Shown here: positions 1-8,976 of the stretch, one piece after another | Layout: every line of letters starts with the position of its first letter | Position numbering within the stretch: the stretch's first letter is position 1 | Origin: JABDMH01 sp965222645 | GTDB lineage: Bacteria; Bacteroidota; Bacteroidia; Chitinophagales; Saprospiraceae | DNA length: 64,000 bases | Assembly: GCA_965222645.1 (NCBI GenBank) | Contig: OZ244968.1 | Location: forward strand, 2,790,001 to 2,854,000 | Direction of reading: 5' to 3' | The notes under the pieces: generated by a model | Seen by the model: only the letters and a program-made list of their open reading frames with translations | Databases searched by the model: none | What the model was told of the DNA's origin: nothing | Translations under genes and position numbers: made by a program

Positions 1-2621
1 TGTTTTTGATAAAAGGACCAGAAATATTGCCAACCTCCCATATTTGATGGTTCCTCTTGTACCCAAAATGCCTCCGCCTTTGAATACTTAGACGTCACTT
101 TATCCATTTGTGACAGCGGGAAGGGATACAGCTGCTCCAGCCTCACAATTGCAACGTCTTCACGATTCGCCTTTGTCTTTTCTCCAAGCAAGTCATAATA
201 TATCTTGCCAGTGCAGTAGAGTACGCGTTTCACTTTTTTGACATCGACACCTGGATCATCATACAGTTCTTCAAACTTCGAACCTGCTGTAAAATCCTTG
301 TAATGGGAGATACACAATGGATGTCGCAGGAGGGATTTAGGAGACATAATGATAAGCGGTTTCCTAAAAGGCCGGGACAACTGCCTGCGCATTATGTGAA
401 AGAGGTTTGCCGGGGTGGTAATATTGGCCACGGTGATATTAAACTCTGCTCCTGCCTGCAGAAATCTCTCCAGTCTCCCACTGGAGTGCTCCGGACCCTG
501 GCCCTCAAAACCATGTGGCAACAGCATCACCAGACCACTCATGCGCTGCCATTTACTTTCTGCAGCAGTGACATACTGATCAATAATTACCTGAGCTCCA
601 TTATAGAAATCCCCAAACTGCGCTTCCCAAATAACGAGAGAATTGGGTGAAGCTAATGAATAGCCGTACTCAAATCCCAGTACCCCGAATTCGCTCAATA
701 GCGAATTGTAGATCAGAAATTGTCCCTGTTTAGGATCCAGCTGGCTCAAGCGATTGTATTCTTCATAGGTCTTTCTATCGTGAAAGACCGCATGACGGTG
801 AGAAAATGTCCCCCGCATCACATCCTGACCACTCATCCGTACATTTTTTCCCTCCACCAGGATTGAGGCATAGGCGAGAAGTTCAGCCATGGCCCAATCG
901 AGATTTCCATCCTGCCACAAACCATTCTTGCCTTTGATCAGGCGTTCCACTCCCCTTAGCGGAGTGAATCCATCGGGCAGTTCCAATAGTTGCCCAATGA
1001 GCTTTTTCAATTTTTTCTCACCTATTCCGGTCTTTGGTGAGGTCTCAAATGCCGCAGCCCCAACATTCTTTTTCAATTTACGCCATTCCTGTTCCGGCTC
1101 CTGATATTCGTAGGGTAAAGGTTTTTCTTTTACCAAATCCAACTTTGCTTGTAACTCATCCCAAAATTCCTTCTCCATGTCTTCAGCCAGTTTCTTGTCC
1201 ACATCTCCCCTGTTTTGCAATGCAGCTGCATAGATTTCTCTGGGGTTGGGGTGGTTGTCAATCAGTTCATACATCTGCGGCTGGGTGAACTTTGGATTAT
1301 CCCCCTCGTTATGACCATGCCTGCGATAACACACCATGTCGATATACACGTCAGTATTAAATTTCTGCCTGTATTCTACGGCGAGTTCGGTGGCGAATAC
1401 TACCGCTTCTGGATCATCACCATTCACATGAAATATCGGAGCCTGGATCATTTGCCCTACCCCGGTACAGTAGGTGGATGTGCGGGCGTCATCAAAATCG
1501 GTTGTAAATCCGATCTGATTGTTTATTACAAAATGAACGGTGCCTCCGATGTAATATCCGTGCAACTGGCTCATTTGAGCCGTCTCATAGACAATTCCCT
1601 GACCGGCAATTGCTGCATCACCATGAATCAGAACGGGCAATATTCTGTCAAACTCGTGATTGTAGAGCAAATCTGCCTTTGCTCGTGCAAAGCCCTGGAC
1701 CACGGGATTCACAGATTCCAGGTGTGATGGATTGGGTACCAGCTTTAAATGTACTTTCGTACCCTGGGAAGTCTCAATCTGACTTGAGAATCCAAGGTGA
1801 TACTTGACGTCACCATCTCCAAAGGAAAGGTTGGGAATTGCCTGGCCCTCAAATTCATTAAAGATCTGCTCATAGGTCTTGCCCATTATATTAGCCAGGA
1901 CATTGAGGCGACCCCGGTGAGCCATTCCAATCACCACTTCCTCCACCTTATCAGCAGAGGCCGTTGTGATCATGGCATCAACTGCCGCAATGGTTGTTTC
2001 TCCTCCTTCCAGGCTAAACCTCTTTTGAGCTAAATACTTGGTGTTTAAGAATTTCTCGAACACTACAGCCCCATTTAGTTTTTGCAGAATTCTCTTTTTC
2101 TTCTCGACACTGAGTCCATAGTCATCCCGGAGATTTCTGTTTTCGATGCGATCTCTCAACCACATTCGCCTTTCCCGGTTTTCGATATGTGTGTACTGAA
2201 ATCCAATGTTGCCGGTATAGATTTTGTGCATATGCTCGATAATCTGCCGCAATGTTCCATTAGTCAGGCCTACCTCATTGGCAGCTAAAAACCGTGAGTC
2301 CAGATCTTCCTCCGTAAGGCCATAGTCAGCGAGATCCAGGTAAGGACTGCGATCTCTTCGTTGTCTTATGGGATTTGTGGTGGAGAGAAGATGCCCCCTT
2401 GTCCGAAAGCCATGAATGATGGAATTCACATTAAATTCCTTCTCCATTGTTTCAGCTGAGGCCTCAGCTATTGCGGGAGAATCTCCATTTGATGCAAAAT
2501 CAAAGCCATGAAAGAATGTCTTCCAGCCCTCCTCGACACTATCAGGATCTTGTTTAAACTTATTGTATAGACTTTCAATAAAGGAAGGATGTGCATTAGA
2601 AACATAAGAGAAGTCCCTCAT
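1..2621 (-). CDS. sucA: 2-oxoglutarate dehydrogenase E1 component, 3' end cut by window edge
   Basis: The thiamine-diphosphate E1 subunit of the 2-oxoglutarate dehydrogenase complex decarboxylates 2-oxoglutarate in the TCA cycle. Translating the minus strand from ATG at 2621 gives about 873 open codons. The E1o-type N-terminal segment (SFIESLY, then WKTFFHGF) is within the first 40 residues. GMAHRGRLNVL is near residue 230, HGDAAIAGQGIVYET near 333, GHNEGDNPKFTQPQMY near 435, EAQFGDFYNGAQ near 677, and GQGPEHSSGRLERF near 710. The last readable codons (WVQEEPSNMGGW) are the conserved end of the family, so only some tens of residues are missing beyond base 1. The downstream E2 gene, if adjacent, lies outside. 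The family assignment is certain; no frameshift was seen. Confidence 0.97.
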   Translation of the reverse strand, partial: MRDFSYVSNAHPSFIESLYNKFKQDPDSVEEGWKTFFHGFDFASNGDSPAIAEASAETMEKEFNVNSIIHGFRTRGHLLSTTNPIRQRRDRSPYLDLADYGLTEEDLDSRFLAANEVGLTNGTLRQIIEHMHKIYTGNIGFQYTHIENRERRMWLRDRIENRNLRDDYGLSVEKKKRILQKLNGAVVFEKFLNTKYLAQKRFSLEGGETTIAAVDAMITTASADKVEEVVIGMAHRGRLNVLANIMGKTYEQIFNEFEGQAIPNLSFGDGDVKYHLGFSSQIETSQGTKVHLKLVPNPSHLESVNPVVQGFARAKADLLYNHEFDRILPVLIHGDAAIAGQGIVYETAQMSQLHGYYIGGTVHFVINNQIGFTTDFDDARTSTYCTGVGQMIQAPIFHVNGDDPEAVVFATELAVEYRQKFNTDVYIDMVCYRRHGHNEGDNPKFTQPQMYELIDNHPNPREIYAAALQNRGDVDKKLAEDMEKEFWDELQAKLDLVKEKPLPYEYQEPEQEWRKLKKNVGAAAFETSPKTGIGEKKLKKLIGQLLELPDGFTPLRGVERLIKGKNGLWQDGNLDWAMAELLAYASILVEGKNVRMSGQDVMRGTFSHRHAVFHDRKTYEEYNRLSQLDPKQGQFLIYNSLLSEFGVLGFEYGYSLASPNSLVIWEAQFGDFYNGAQVIIDQYVTAAESKWQRMSGLVMLLPHGFEGQGPEHSSGRLERFLQAGAEFNITVANITTPANLFHIMRRQLSRPFRKPLIIMSPKSLLRHPLCISHYKDFTAGSKFEELYDDPGVDVKKVKRVLYCTGKIYYDLLGEKTKANREDVAIVRLEQLYPFPLSQMDKVTSKYSKAEAFWVQEEPSNMGGWQYFWSFYQK

Positions 2622-2729
2622 CTGGCACGATTTTTTAAGTTAAAAAATGATCAAAGGTGGCAAATATCGCAGTTTTTTGTACCTTTTGATCTATGAGGGC
2701 CTGAGTTCTTCCCTTTGTATTAATGCATT

Positions 2730-2927
2730 ATGATTAAGAAAGTAATTCCATTCATCTTGGTATTGGTAATGGGTTTGGGAGCAACAACTACAAGCTGTAA
2801 CCGCAATGGATGTCCTGCTGAAATTCAGGCCAAAAAGGTTAAGAAGAAAAAATCTCTTTCTAAGACGAGCAAGACCAATCTCTTTCCCAAAAAAATGAGG
2901 AATCGTGTTCGTAGCCCTAAATTCTAG
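2730..2927 (+). CDS. small putative lipoprotein, Lys-rich
   Basis: This 65-residue ORF has a lipoprotein-type signal peptide (MIKKVIPFILVLVMGLGATT followed by TSC, predicted acylation at the Cys). After it comes a short, very basic tail (KKVKKKK, then LFPKKMRNR). The tail reads GCPAEIQAKK, which resembles small Bacteroidota lipoproteins with a conserved GCP motif; that likeness is from memory and not proven here. It is divergent from sucA and its stop lies 3 bp before the inverted-repeat element at 2930. The function is unknown. A cell-envelope location follows from the signal peptide. The intact signal peptide makes it more than a chance ORF. Confidence 0.6.
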   Translation: MIKKVIPFILVLVMGLGATTTSCNRNGCPAEIQAKKVKKKKSLSKTSKTNLFPKKMRNRVRSPKF

Positions 2928-2929
2928 GC

Positions 2930-3118
2930 CATAGTACATTGACAAGTGGAATAAGTTGAATAATTCTGAGTTTATTTTTTCGAGGGGCAAGGCGACAGAA
3001 AGTTGTTATAGCTGGAGCTATAGCGAGCCTGTCTGCCCGCAGGCAGGGCTCTGCAACGAAGCATCTCGGAAAAAGAAGCCAGAATGAACGACAATCTTTC
3101 ACATGACAATGTACTATG
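2930..3118. repeat. 189-bp inverted-repeat element (MITE- or REP-like)
   Basis: The ends are 15-bp inverted repeats with one mismatch: CATAGTACATTGACA at 2930-2944 and TGACAATGTACTATG at 3104-3118. Inside are a perfect palindrome TATAGCT-GG-AGCTATA at 3007-3022 and a GC-rich imperfect hairpin at 3025-3051 around CTGCCCGCAG. No convincing protein is encoded. The right terminal repeat contains the stop codon (TAG, 3116-3114) of the ABC permease gene, so the element abuts or supplied that gene's end. It lies between two convergent genes, so its hairpins could also end transcription. The mobile origin is inferred from the structure. Confidence 0.6.
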
Positions 3119-4214
3119 ATTGCACATCGTACAATCGCTTCAGGTGATCTCCCAAGATATTAAGACTTAAGACGAGCAAGAGAATACAGAATCCTGGAAA
3201 GACCGCAAGCCACCACGATTCCGGATATTGCCGCGCCTGACTGAGTAAGGTACCCCAGGTCACCGCATCCACCGGAATACCAATCCCAAGAAAAGATAGA
3301 GTTGATTCAAGAAGGATTACCGATGAGGTAGAAAAAGCAAAAACCACCATCAAAGGACCGAACGCCTCCGGTAAGATATACTTCAGAAAAATCCTTCGAT
3401 CACTTACTCCACTTATTTTTGCAGATAAAATATAATTTCTTGCCTTTATTTTTAGGACCTCTCCACGCACAAAACGCGCAAATGTGGTCCATCGAATGAA
3501 TCCAATTAGAATTGCCAATGTAACCATGGACGGTACTCTGATTAATGCTGAAATAACAAGCAAAATCAATAGCGTAGGGAGTGAACGAAAAACCTCAATG
3601 CATCGGAGCACTAAACTATCAATCGGAAAAACACCTCCTTGAGAATTCTCTTTATTTCTAGTATTAAATGCTAAAAAAAGCGCTATCGGCAGACAAATAA
3701 TAAAAACCGAGAGGCCGTTGATCAGTTGAAAAGTCCAAAGAAAAAGTAAATAGATGAAGATTATGGCAGAGGGAATCAGGTGCCAGGACCACAAGAATGG
3801 CATTCGATTTTCCCAATAACCGGCAAGCCCCCCCATAATCAGGCCGATAAGAATTGCAATAAGCGTCGCACCCAATGCCACCCATAAAGATTTACGACAC
3901 CCATGAATCAATCCAGCAGCCACATCTCTTCCCAGCCGATCTGTACCGAGCCGGTGAATGCGCAAATAGCCTCCACTTCGCTGAACCGTTCCCGGTGGCT
4001 TTAGTCGCAACTCCAGATTTGTAGCGCCTTCCTGGCCGAATGGCACCGGAGGCATAACTACTTTTTGTTGTCCGCCAGCAAGTGTTCTTGACCAATAAAC
4101 GTCATCGTTTGCGATTTGATCAGCAAATAACGATATAAATACAAAAACCATAAGGACCCCACAGGCGAAAAGTAGACTGGAAGATCTCCTTCTCCATAGG
4201 CTTTTTACATCCAT
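3114..4214 (-). CDS. ABC transporter permease, DppC/OppC type
   Basis: This is an inner-membrane permease of the peptide/nickel ABC importer family, 366 residues. There is one N-terminal membrane segment (about 15-32), then a soluble stretch carrying HRLGTDRLGRDV (about 87-98), the classic OppC motif. Several further membrane helices follow, with the BPD_transp_1 coupling-loop region (ARNYILSAKISGVSDRRIF). The 55-residue loop between helix 1 and the motif (DDVYWSRTLAGGQQK onward) is longer than in E. coli OppC. The start overlaps the end of the upstream permease gene by 10 bp, indicating translational coupling. The substrate cannot be told from sequence. No ATPase gene is present next to it; the next gene downstream is convergent. 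Confidence 0.93.
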   Translation of the reverse strand: MDVKSLWRRRSSSLLFACGVLMVFVFISLFADQIANDDVYWSRTLAGGQQKVVMPPVPFGQEGATNLELRLKPPGTVQRSGGYLRIHRLGTDRLGRDVAAGLIHGCRKSLWVALGATLIAILIGLIMGGLAGYWENRMPFLWSWHLIPSAIIFIYLLFLWTFQLINGLSVFIICLPIALFLAFNTRNKENSQGGVFPIDSLVLRCIEVFRSLPTLLILLVISALIRVPSMVTLAILIGFIRWTTFARFVRGEVLKIKARNYILSAKISGVSDRRIFLKYILPEAFGPLMVVFAFSTSSVILLESTLSFLGIGIPVDAVTWGTLLSQARQYPESWWLAVFPGFCILLLVLSLNILGDHLKRLYDVQS

Positions 4215-5581
4215 TCTCTCCTCAATCTTGGATCAGCCCAACGATACATCAAATCACTGATGATCAAACCAGCAATGGTTAAGAGGGCGGTAAGCACGAC
4301 AATACCGTTTACCACAGCCCAATCCCGGTCTATAATACCATCATATAACAATCGACCCATGCCCGGAATATTGCAAATCACCTCAACCACCAAAGATCCT
4401 GACAAGGCAGCCGGGAAAACACTGGCAAACATGGTGATAAGTGGGAAAGAAGAATTGCGAAAGACATGGTACCAAAGAATTCTTGATTCGGAGAGCCCCT
4501 TTACACGGGCATAGGTCACATATTCCTTATTTTTTTCTTCCATTATACTATTGCGCATTATCCTGGCAATGTATGCCATCAAAGTAGTGCCCAATACGAA
4601 GATTGGAATAATAAACTGTCCGGCATTTCGCACTGCGATATCTATAAATGTATCCTTTGATGTGGCAAGCCAAATTCCGGCCGAAGGGAATATATTGCTC
4701 CATGCACCATAATCAGGAGTGGTGAAAAATACTATGAGGATTGTGGCCAGCCAAAATACCGGTATCGAATAAACGACATATAGGATCACATTTAAAGTCC
4801 GGGTGAATATACCCTCTTTCCAGCCGGAATACACTCCTATGCCAATCGCACAAAAATATGCGATGGCAATCGCTAAAATGTTAATTAATAAAGTCCACCT
4901 CAAGGCATACCAGATTTTTGACCCTGCGGATTGACCATCCCTATTACTCACACCAAAATCGAAGGAAAGCGTCCGGATCAGCCAATGATGAAATTGATTG
5001 TCCCTGCCATGCCACACTGCCTTGGGTATTAGCGAAAATCCTCTCGTCTCCGGGTGGATTATTTGCAGGATTAGGTTATTCAACTTCGCAACATCAGAAG
5101 ATACAAGGCCGCTATCAGCAGATTGTAAAAAATCCTGCAACTCAGCAGACGTTTTTTGAAGATCACTATCATAACTATTGAGAAATACCCGAAGCTCATT
5201 CTCTGTCGGAATATTCTCATCCAGTTCGAGATTCTCGACGAATTTTACGACTTGCCATATTTCATTTGGGTACTTGTATTTCTTTAGGATCTTTTGAGCA
5301 AATCTTTTCTGAGTATAATCCATTCGATAAATATCTGTAGGATAGTTTATGGGAACAATGGAAAAATAAAACACCGGCTTGTTCAAGCCCAGCTGATCTG
5401 CAATAATGTTGTATTCTGAGGATTCCTTTACTGTGTTCATTTCCGTGATAGAGCCCCGACCCGAAAGAGCATTTTGCACCGGGTCTCCCGGCAGAGTTCT
5501 GGAAAAAATAAATACTATTGAAACAATAATTAATAATGTCGGTATCGCTAGTAATATCCTGTAAATCGCTAATCGCCACAT
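4205..5581 (-). CDS. ABC transporter permease, DppB/OppB type, with long extracytoplasmic insertion
   Basis: This is the second permease of the importer, 458 residues from ATG at 5581. A TTG directly upstream at 5584 follows the previous stop codon and is an alternative start. The first helix (about 7-27) leads into the family signature TLPGDPV. A soluble, mostly charged insert follows (about 40-215) before the remaining helices and the coupling-loop motif (EYVTYARVKGLSESRI). Typical DppB/OppB proteins have about 310-340 residues, so this one carries roughly 120 extra residues facing the periplasm. The C-terminal half is normal (GSLVVEVICNIPGMGRL). It is downstream of the substrate-binding gene with no gap and overlaps the next permease. 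Confidence 0.93.
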   Translation of the reverse strand: MWRLAIYRILLAIPTLLIIVSIVFIFSRTLPGDPVQNALSGRGSITEMNTVKESSEYNIIADQLGLNKPVFYFSIVPINYPTDIYRMDYTQKRFAQKILKKYKYPNEIWQVVKFVENLELDENIPTENELRVFLNSYDSDLQKTSAELQDFLQSADSGLVSSDVAKLNNLILQIIHPETRGFSLIPKAVWHGRDNQFHHWLIRTLSFDFGVSNRDGQSAGSKIWYALRWTLLINILAIAIAYFCAIGIGVYSGWKEGIFTRTLNVILYVVYSIPVFWLATILIVFFTTPDYGAWSNIFPSAGIWLATSKDTFIDIAVRNAGQFIIPIFVLGTTLMAYIARIMRNSIMEEKNKEYVTYARVKGLSESRILWYHVFRNSSFPLITMFASVFPAALSGSLVVEVICNIPGMGRLLYDGIIDRDWAVVNGIVVLTALLTIAGLIISDLMYRWADPRLRREWM

Positions 5582-5584
5582 CAA

Positions 5585-7336
5585 TTATTGAATTGTGAAG
5601 GTATTTTCTAAGAAGCCCGGTCTTAAAACAGTAGCCTTAAAATCAAATTTGCCGAGTGCAGCAATGGGAGTAACAGGTGCCACTAAAAAAATGGCAGGTC
5701 GTTGCTCAAAAATTATTTTTTGTAAATTCATATATAATATCTTTTGCTCAGATTCATCAAAGGTCGTTCGCAATTGCTCTATGACATGATCCGCTTCCTC
5801 GTTCTTAAATTTGCAGTAGTTAGAACGGTTTCGAACGGCATTAATAGAGTGCCAATTGCTATACAAATCGACCGGGCCTATCTCTTGTACAGTGGCTAAT
5901 GTAGCCAAATCATAATCACCTTCATTTACTTTTTTTATTAATAAATGAGTTTCCGTTGGAATTATCGATATGGAGACACCAATTTTTTCAGCCTCCTCAC
6001 GCAATAATATAGCGACGTCCTGCGAAAGTTGTGATCGAGACGTATTTATGTCTAATTTAAGTTCTACAGTTTGACCCTCCACAGATTTTTGAAGTATGCC
6101 TGCGCTATTTTTTTGCCAGCCGTCATTTGTCAATATTTCATAAGCCAGATCCGGATTAAACTCTACCGTGCTCAACTCCTTGTTATAAAAGGGATTCGAC
6201 GGATGAATTGGGCCAGATACCGGCATCGCCAACCCAAAAAAAAGTTGCTCCCTTAAATTCTTATTATCCACCAGATGAGATAATGCCTTCCTCACTTCAA
6301 TGTGCTTTAAAACAGGATGATCGTTATTTATTGCGATAAAGAAGATTTGTAAAATGGGAGCTGTCTCGAGAATAAGAGTCTTGGAGGTGCTATTATATTC
6401 CTTCAAATTGACATAATGCTCAGCACTGAGGTTTGCGACCAGGTCTAACCTCTGGTCTTTAAGTGCTGTAATGGCCGTCTGGTGATCGGGAATTATATAA
6501 TATATCAATGTCTCAGGATTGGCCATCAGAAAGGGGTGCCGATTTTGAATCTTCTTAGCCCACCAGCCTTGCTTTCTCTGCAAAACAATTTGCTGGTTCG
6601 GAATCCACTCGACTAATTTGTAAGGGCCCGCCCCCGAAATAATATTTCGCGAGAACGTCGGGTTGTTAAAATGGTCGGCAAAAGAATGCAGAATCGTATC
6701 TGCCCCAGGTTGTAGTTCTGCATTGTGATCCTTTATCTGATCTAAAGTGACTGCACGCAAAATAAATGAACTGTCATACATGTATTCCGGGTAAATCGTT
6801 GTTGTGGCAATTACCTGTTCACTGAGGATATATTGATTATCGGTTTTTACCGTAAAAATTTTTTCATTTTCAGAATCAATTTCGATTGAACTAATGTGTT
6901 CCATATGTGATCGCCAGGATAGATTGGATAAATAAGGATTGCATGCCGCTTTGAATGTAAATGCCACATCATGGCCTGTGATGGGACTTTGATCATCCCA
7001 TTTTGCATCTTCCAAAATCTCGAATTGATAACTTAGGCCCTTCGATAGATCCATAGAAACTGGTGTGATCTGCGGCATTTCTTTGATCAGAATAGGCTCT
7101 AGCTCAAGAGTCTGCGGATGATAGTCGGCCAGTGCCAGAAAGAGGCGCCTTTCGATCTGGGTGGCTTCGGGTTGCCTCGATAATATCGGATTTAAGCGAT
7201 CTGGTTCATTAACCAGCCGCACTCGAAGTTCGAATTTTTCCGATTTTTGAATCGCTGATTCGCGCTGGCAACCACAAAGTAACAAAACGATAAAAGCTGC
7301 CAATAGAGCAGGGAGAGTGAGTTCGCATCGGGTCAT
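5585..7336 (-). CDS. ABC transporter substrate-binding lipoprotein, SBP_bac_5 family
   Basis: This is the extracytoplasmic solute receptor for the two permeases encoded directly downstream, 583 residues. The signal peptide ends in a lipobox (LLLCGC; Cys at about residue 22), so it is membrane-anchored. The family pattern is visible: NEPDRLNPILSR near the start, the WDDQSPITGHDVAFTFKA segment (about 112-130), GAGPYKLVEW (about 233), and IEVRKALSHLVD (about 343). Relatives bind oligopeptides, dipeptides, nickel chelates or sugars; the ligand here is not predictable. It is first in a three-gene operon. The stop codon TAA is followed immediately by the next gene's start codons. Confidence 0.94.
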   Translation of the reverse strand: MTRCELTLPALLAAFIVLLLCGCQRESAIQKSEKFELRVRLVNEPDRLNPILSRQPEATQIERRLFLALADYHPQTLELEPILIKEMPQITPVSMDLSKGLSYQFEILEDAKWDDQSPITGHDVAFTFKAACNPYLSNLSWRSHMEHISSIEIDSENEKIFTVKTDNQYILSEQVIATTTIYPEYMYDSSFILRAVTLDQIKDHNAELQPGADTILHSFADHFNNPTFSRNIISGAGPYKLVEWIPNQQIVLQRKQGWWAKKIQNRHPFLMANPETLIYYIIPDHQTAITALKDQRLDLVANLSAEHYVNLKEYNSTSKTLILETAPILQIFFIAINNDHPVLKHIEVRKALSHLVDNKNLREQLFFGLAMPVSGPIHPSNPFYNKELSTVEFNPDLAYEILTNDGWQKNSAGILQKSVEGQTVELKLDINTSRSQLSQDVAILLREEAEKIGVSISIIPTETHLLIKKVNEGDYDLATLATVQEIGPVDLYSNWHSINAVRNRSNYCKFKNEEADHVIEQLRTTFDESEQKILYMNLQKIIFEQRPAIFLVAPVTPIAALGKFDFKATVLRPGFLENTFTIQ

Positions 7337-7463
7337 AAAAGGAATATTCTTCTGAACTTACGAAAGTTCGCCATACAAATTGGTTATTTATCTCCAGAAA
7401 TTGCCTTTTTATTCGGAAAATTGTAGCCTTTGACCATCTCCCGAAATCCCAAATAACGATTAA

Positions 7464-8399
7464 ATGCAAGACTTCAAATCAGGTGAAAAACGAATTCTTA
7501 TCGCAGGAGGCTCAGGCCTTGTCGGAAGAGCTTTGAGCGATCTATTATCAAAAGATGGACATCAGGTGAAGATCCTCAGCCGTTCAAAAAATCAAAACTC
7601 GGCAAATGTTTTCTATTGGAATCCCCTTGATAAAGTCATTGATCCAAAGGCAATTCCGGATGTCGATGTGTTGATCAATCTGGCGGGATTGCCTATTGCC
7701 GGAAAAAGGTGGACAAAGAGGCAAAGGCAAGATCTTTACGTAAGCCGGATTGCAAGTTCTGACCTTCTCTTTAATACTGTGGCCAAAATGGAGAAACTGC
7801 CGGATTGTTATATCGGGGCCTCTGCAGTGGGAATTTATGGTCATCAAAGTGAGAAAGTAAATGAAAAGTTTGCGATTGGCTCCAGTAGTGACTTCCTTGT
7901 TTCGCTATGCACAGCATGGGAAGATGCACACAAGCAGTTTGACTCAATTGGAGTGCGCACGATGATCCTTCGCATAGGGTTGGTGCTGAGCAACGATGGG
8001 GGAATACTCCCGGAATTTCGCAAACTGGCTGTGGGGAGGATTGGATTCACGTTTGGAAAAGGAGGTCAGTTTATGCCCTGGATACATATCGATGACTTGA
8101 CACGATTGATAAAGCACCTGATCTTCAATGTCAACACTTCAGCCCTGGTCAATGGGGTCTCCCCGGCACCGGTCACTAGTAAAAAGTTTATGACAGCCCT
8201 TGTGACAGATGGTGGATCGAAAGATTCCGCATCCATTATACCGGTCCCCGCATCATTGATAAAGGCCGTGCTCGGAGAGATGTCGCAACTTATGTTGGAG
8301 GGTCAATATGTACATCCGGAATTTGCAACCGAATCCGGCTTCCAATTTGATTTCAATTCGATTGAAGAAGCATTGTCCAATCTCGCAAAAAGGCGTTGA
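7464..8399 (+). CDS. TIGR01777 family NAD(P)-binding epimerase-like protein
   Basis: This is an extended short-chain dehydrogenase/reductase of 311 residues, similar to YfcH/SDR39U1. The Rossmann glycine motif GGSGLVG is at residues 15-21. The YIGASAVGIYG segment (about 116-126) holds the catalytic-type Tyr in the family position. RIGLVLSNDGG and MPWIHIDDL follow; the latter is diagnostic for this family. The C-terminal DUF1731-like part (PASLIKAVLGEMSQLMLEGQ) completes the usual length of about 300. The physiological substrate of this family is not established. It is divergent from the ABC importer operon and convergent with the next gene, leaving 7 bp between stops. Confidence 0.93.
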   Translation: MQDFKSGEKRILIAGGSGLVGRALSDLLSKDGHQVKILSRSKNQNSANVFYWNPLDKVIDPKAIPDVDVLINLAGLPIAGKRWTKRQRQDLYVSRIASSDLLFNTVAKMEKLPDCYIGASAVGIYGHQSEKVNEKFAIGSSSDFLVSLCTAWEDAHKQFDSIGVRTMILRIGLVLSNDGGILPEFRKLAVGRIGFTFGKGGQFMPWIHIDDLTRLIKHLIFNVNTSALVNGVSPAPVTSKKFMTALVTDGGSKDSASIIPVPASLIKAVLGEMSQLMLEGQYVHPEFATESGFQFDFNSIEEALSNLAKRR

Positions 8400-8406
8400 G
8401 CAGTGG

Positions 8407-8838
8407 TTACTTAAATACCTCTACCTCCTTGGTTTTGATTACCAGGTCGGTAAATTGGCCTTTAAACCTGGTGGCTCGCACAATGTGGTTGTCGATCCAG
8501 TGGTAATTGCCACCTCTGGGTTTATTCATGAGCAGGCCGTGATATTTAAAATCATGTTTTCTTAGCCACTCCTCAGTCATCGCCCTGTGCTCTTCCGTGC
8601 GGCTGGTGAAAAAGGTTATTACGTGGCCTTCCTCATACCACTTGTTGATCATCACTAAAGCATCCGGATAGGGCTCACAGGTCAGCATGCGCTCAGGTTC
8701 CTCATTGGGAATGTCATCGCAGATCGTGCCGTCAATATCGATTAAGAAGTTCTTTACCTCGTCCGGAAGAATCGGACTGAGTAGAGTGCCGTTTTCATCG
8801 ACAACTTCTTTGAGATGATTATTGCTGTTTTGTTTCAT
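8407..8838 (-). CDS. HAD-superfamily phosphatase-like protein
   Basis: This is a compact haloacid-dehalogenase-fold protein (143 residues from ATG at 8838; a TTG 12 bp upstream is possible). Motif I is IDIDGTICDD with the nucleophile and acid at D34 and D36. Motif II is the Thr/Ser in FFTSR, followed by WLRKHDFKYHGLLMNKPRGG and a late IDNH segment in place of the usual acidic pair. Such small HAD proteins in Bacteroidota are often near envelope or sugar genes and have been annotated loosely as phosphoheptose-related enzymes; that is not supported here by any specific residue. It is convergent with the epimerase gene. The catalytic class is likely phosphohydrolase; the substrate is unknown. 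Confidence 0.85.
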   Translation of the reverse strand: MKQNSNNHLKEVVDENGTLLSPILPDEVKNFLIDIDGTICDDIPNEEPERMLTCEPYPDALVMINKWYEEGHVITFFTSRTEEHRAMTEEWLRKHDFKYHGLLMNKPRGGNYHWIDNHIVRATRFKGQFTDLVIKTKEVEVFK

Positions 8839-8976
8839 AGTTGCGGACAAAGATAGAATGATTGAAATTATATAACCTAATTATTGCATTAGTCATTGCG
8901 TTTCAGCTGATGGATCAGATAAAGATCACATCCAAATATGCGTTCCTACACATAGTAGCATTTATCATACCGGGAT

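Noticed and set aside
889..2288. Several plus-strand ORFs over the first 2.6 kb, the longest 1215-1727
   Set aside because: They lie antisense to sucA, whose minus-strand translation carries all family motifs.
2917..3102. Minus-strand ORF inside the inverted-repeat element
   Set aside because: No start context or conserved pattern; it only spans the palindromic DNA.
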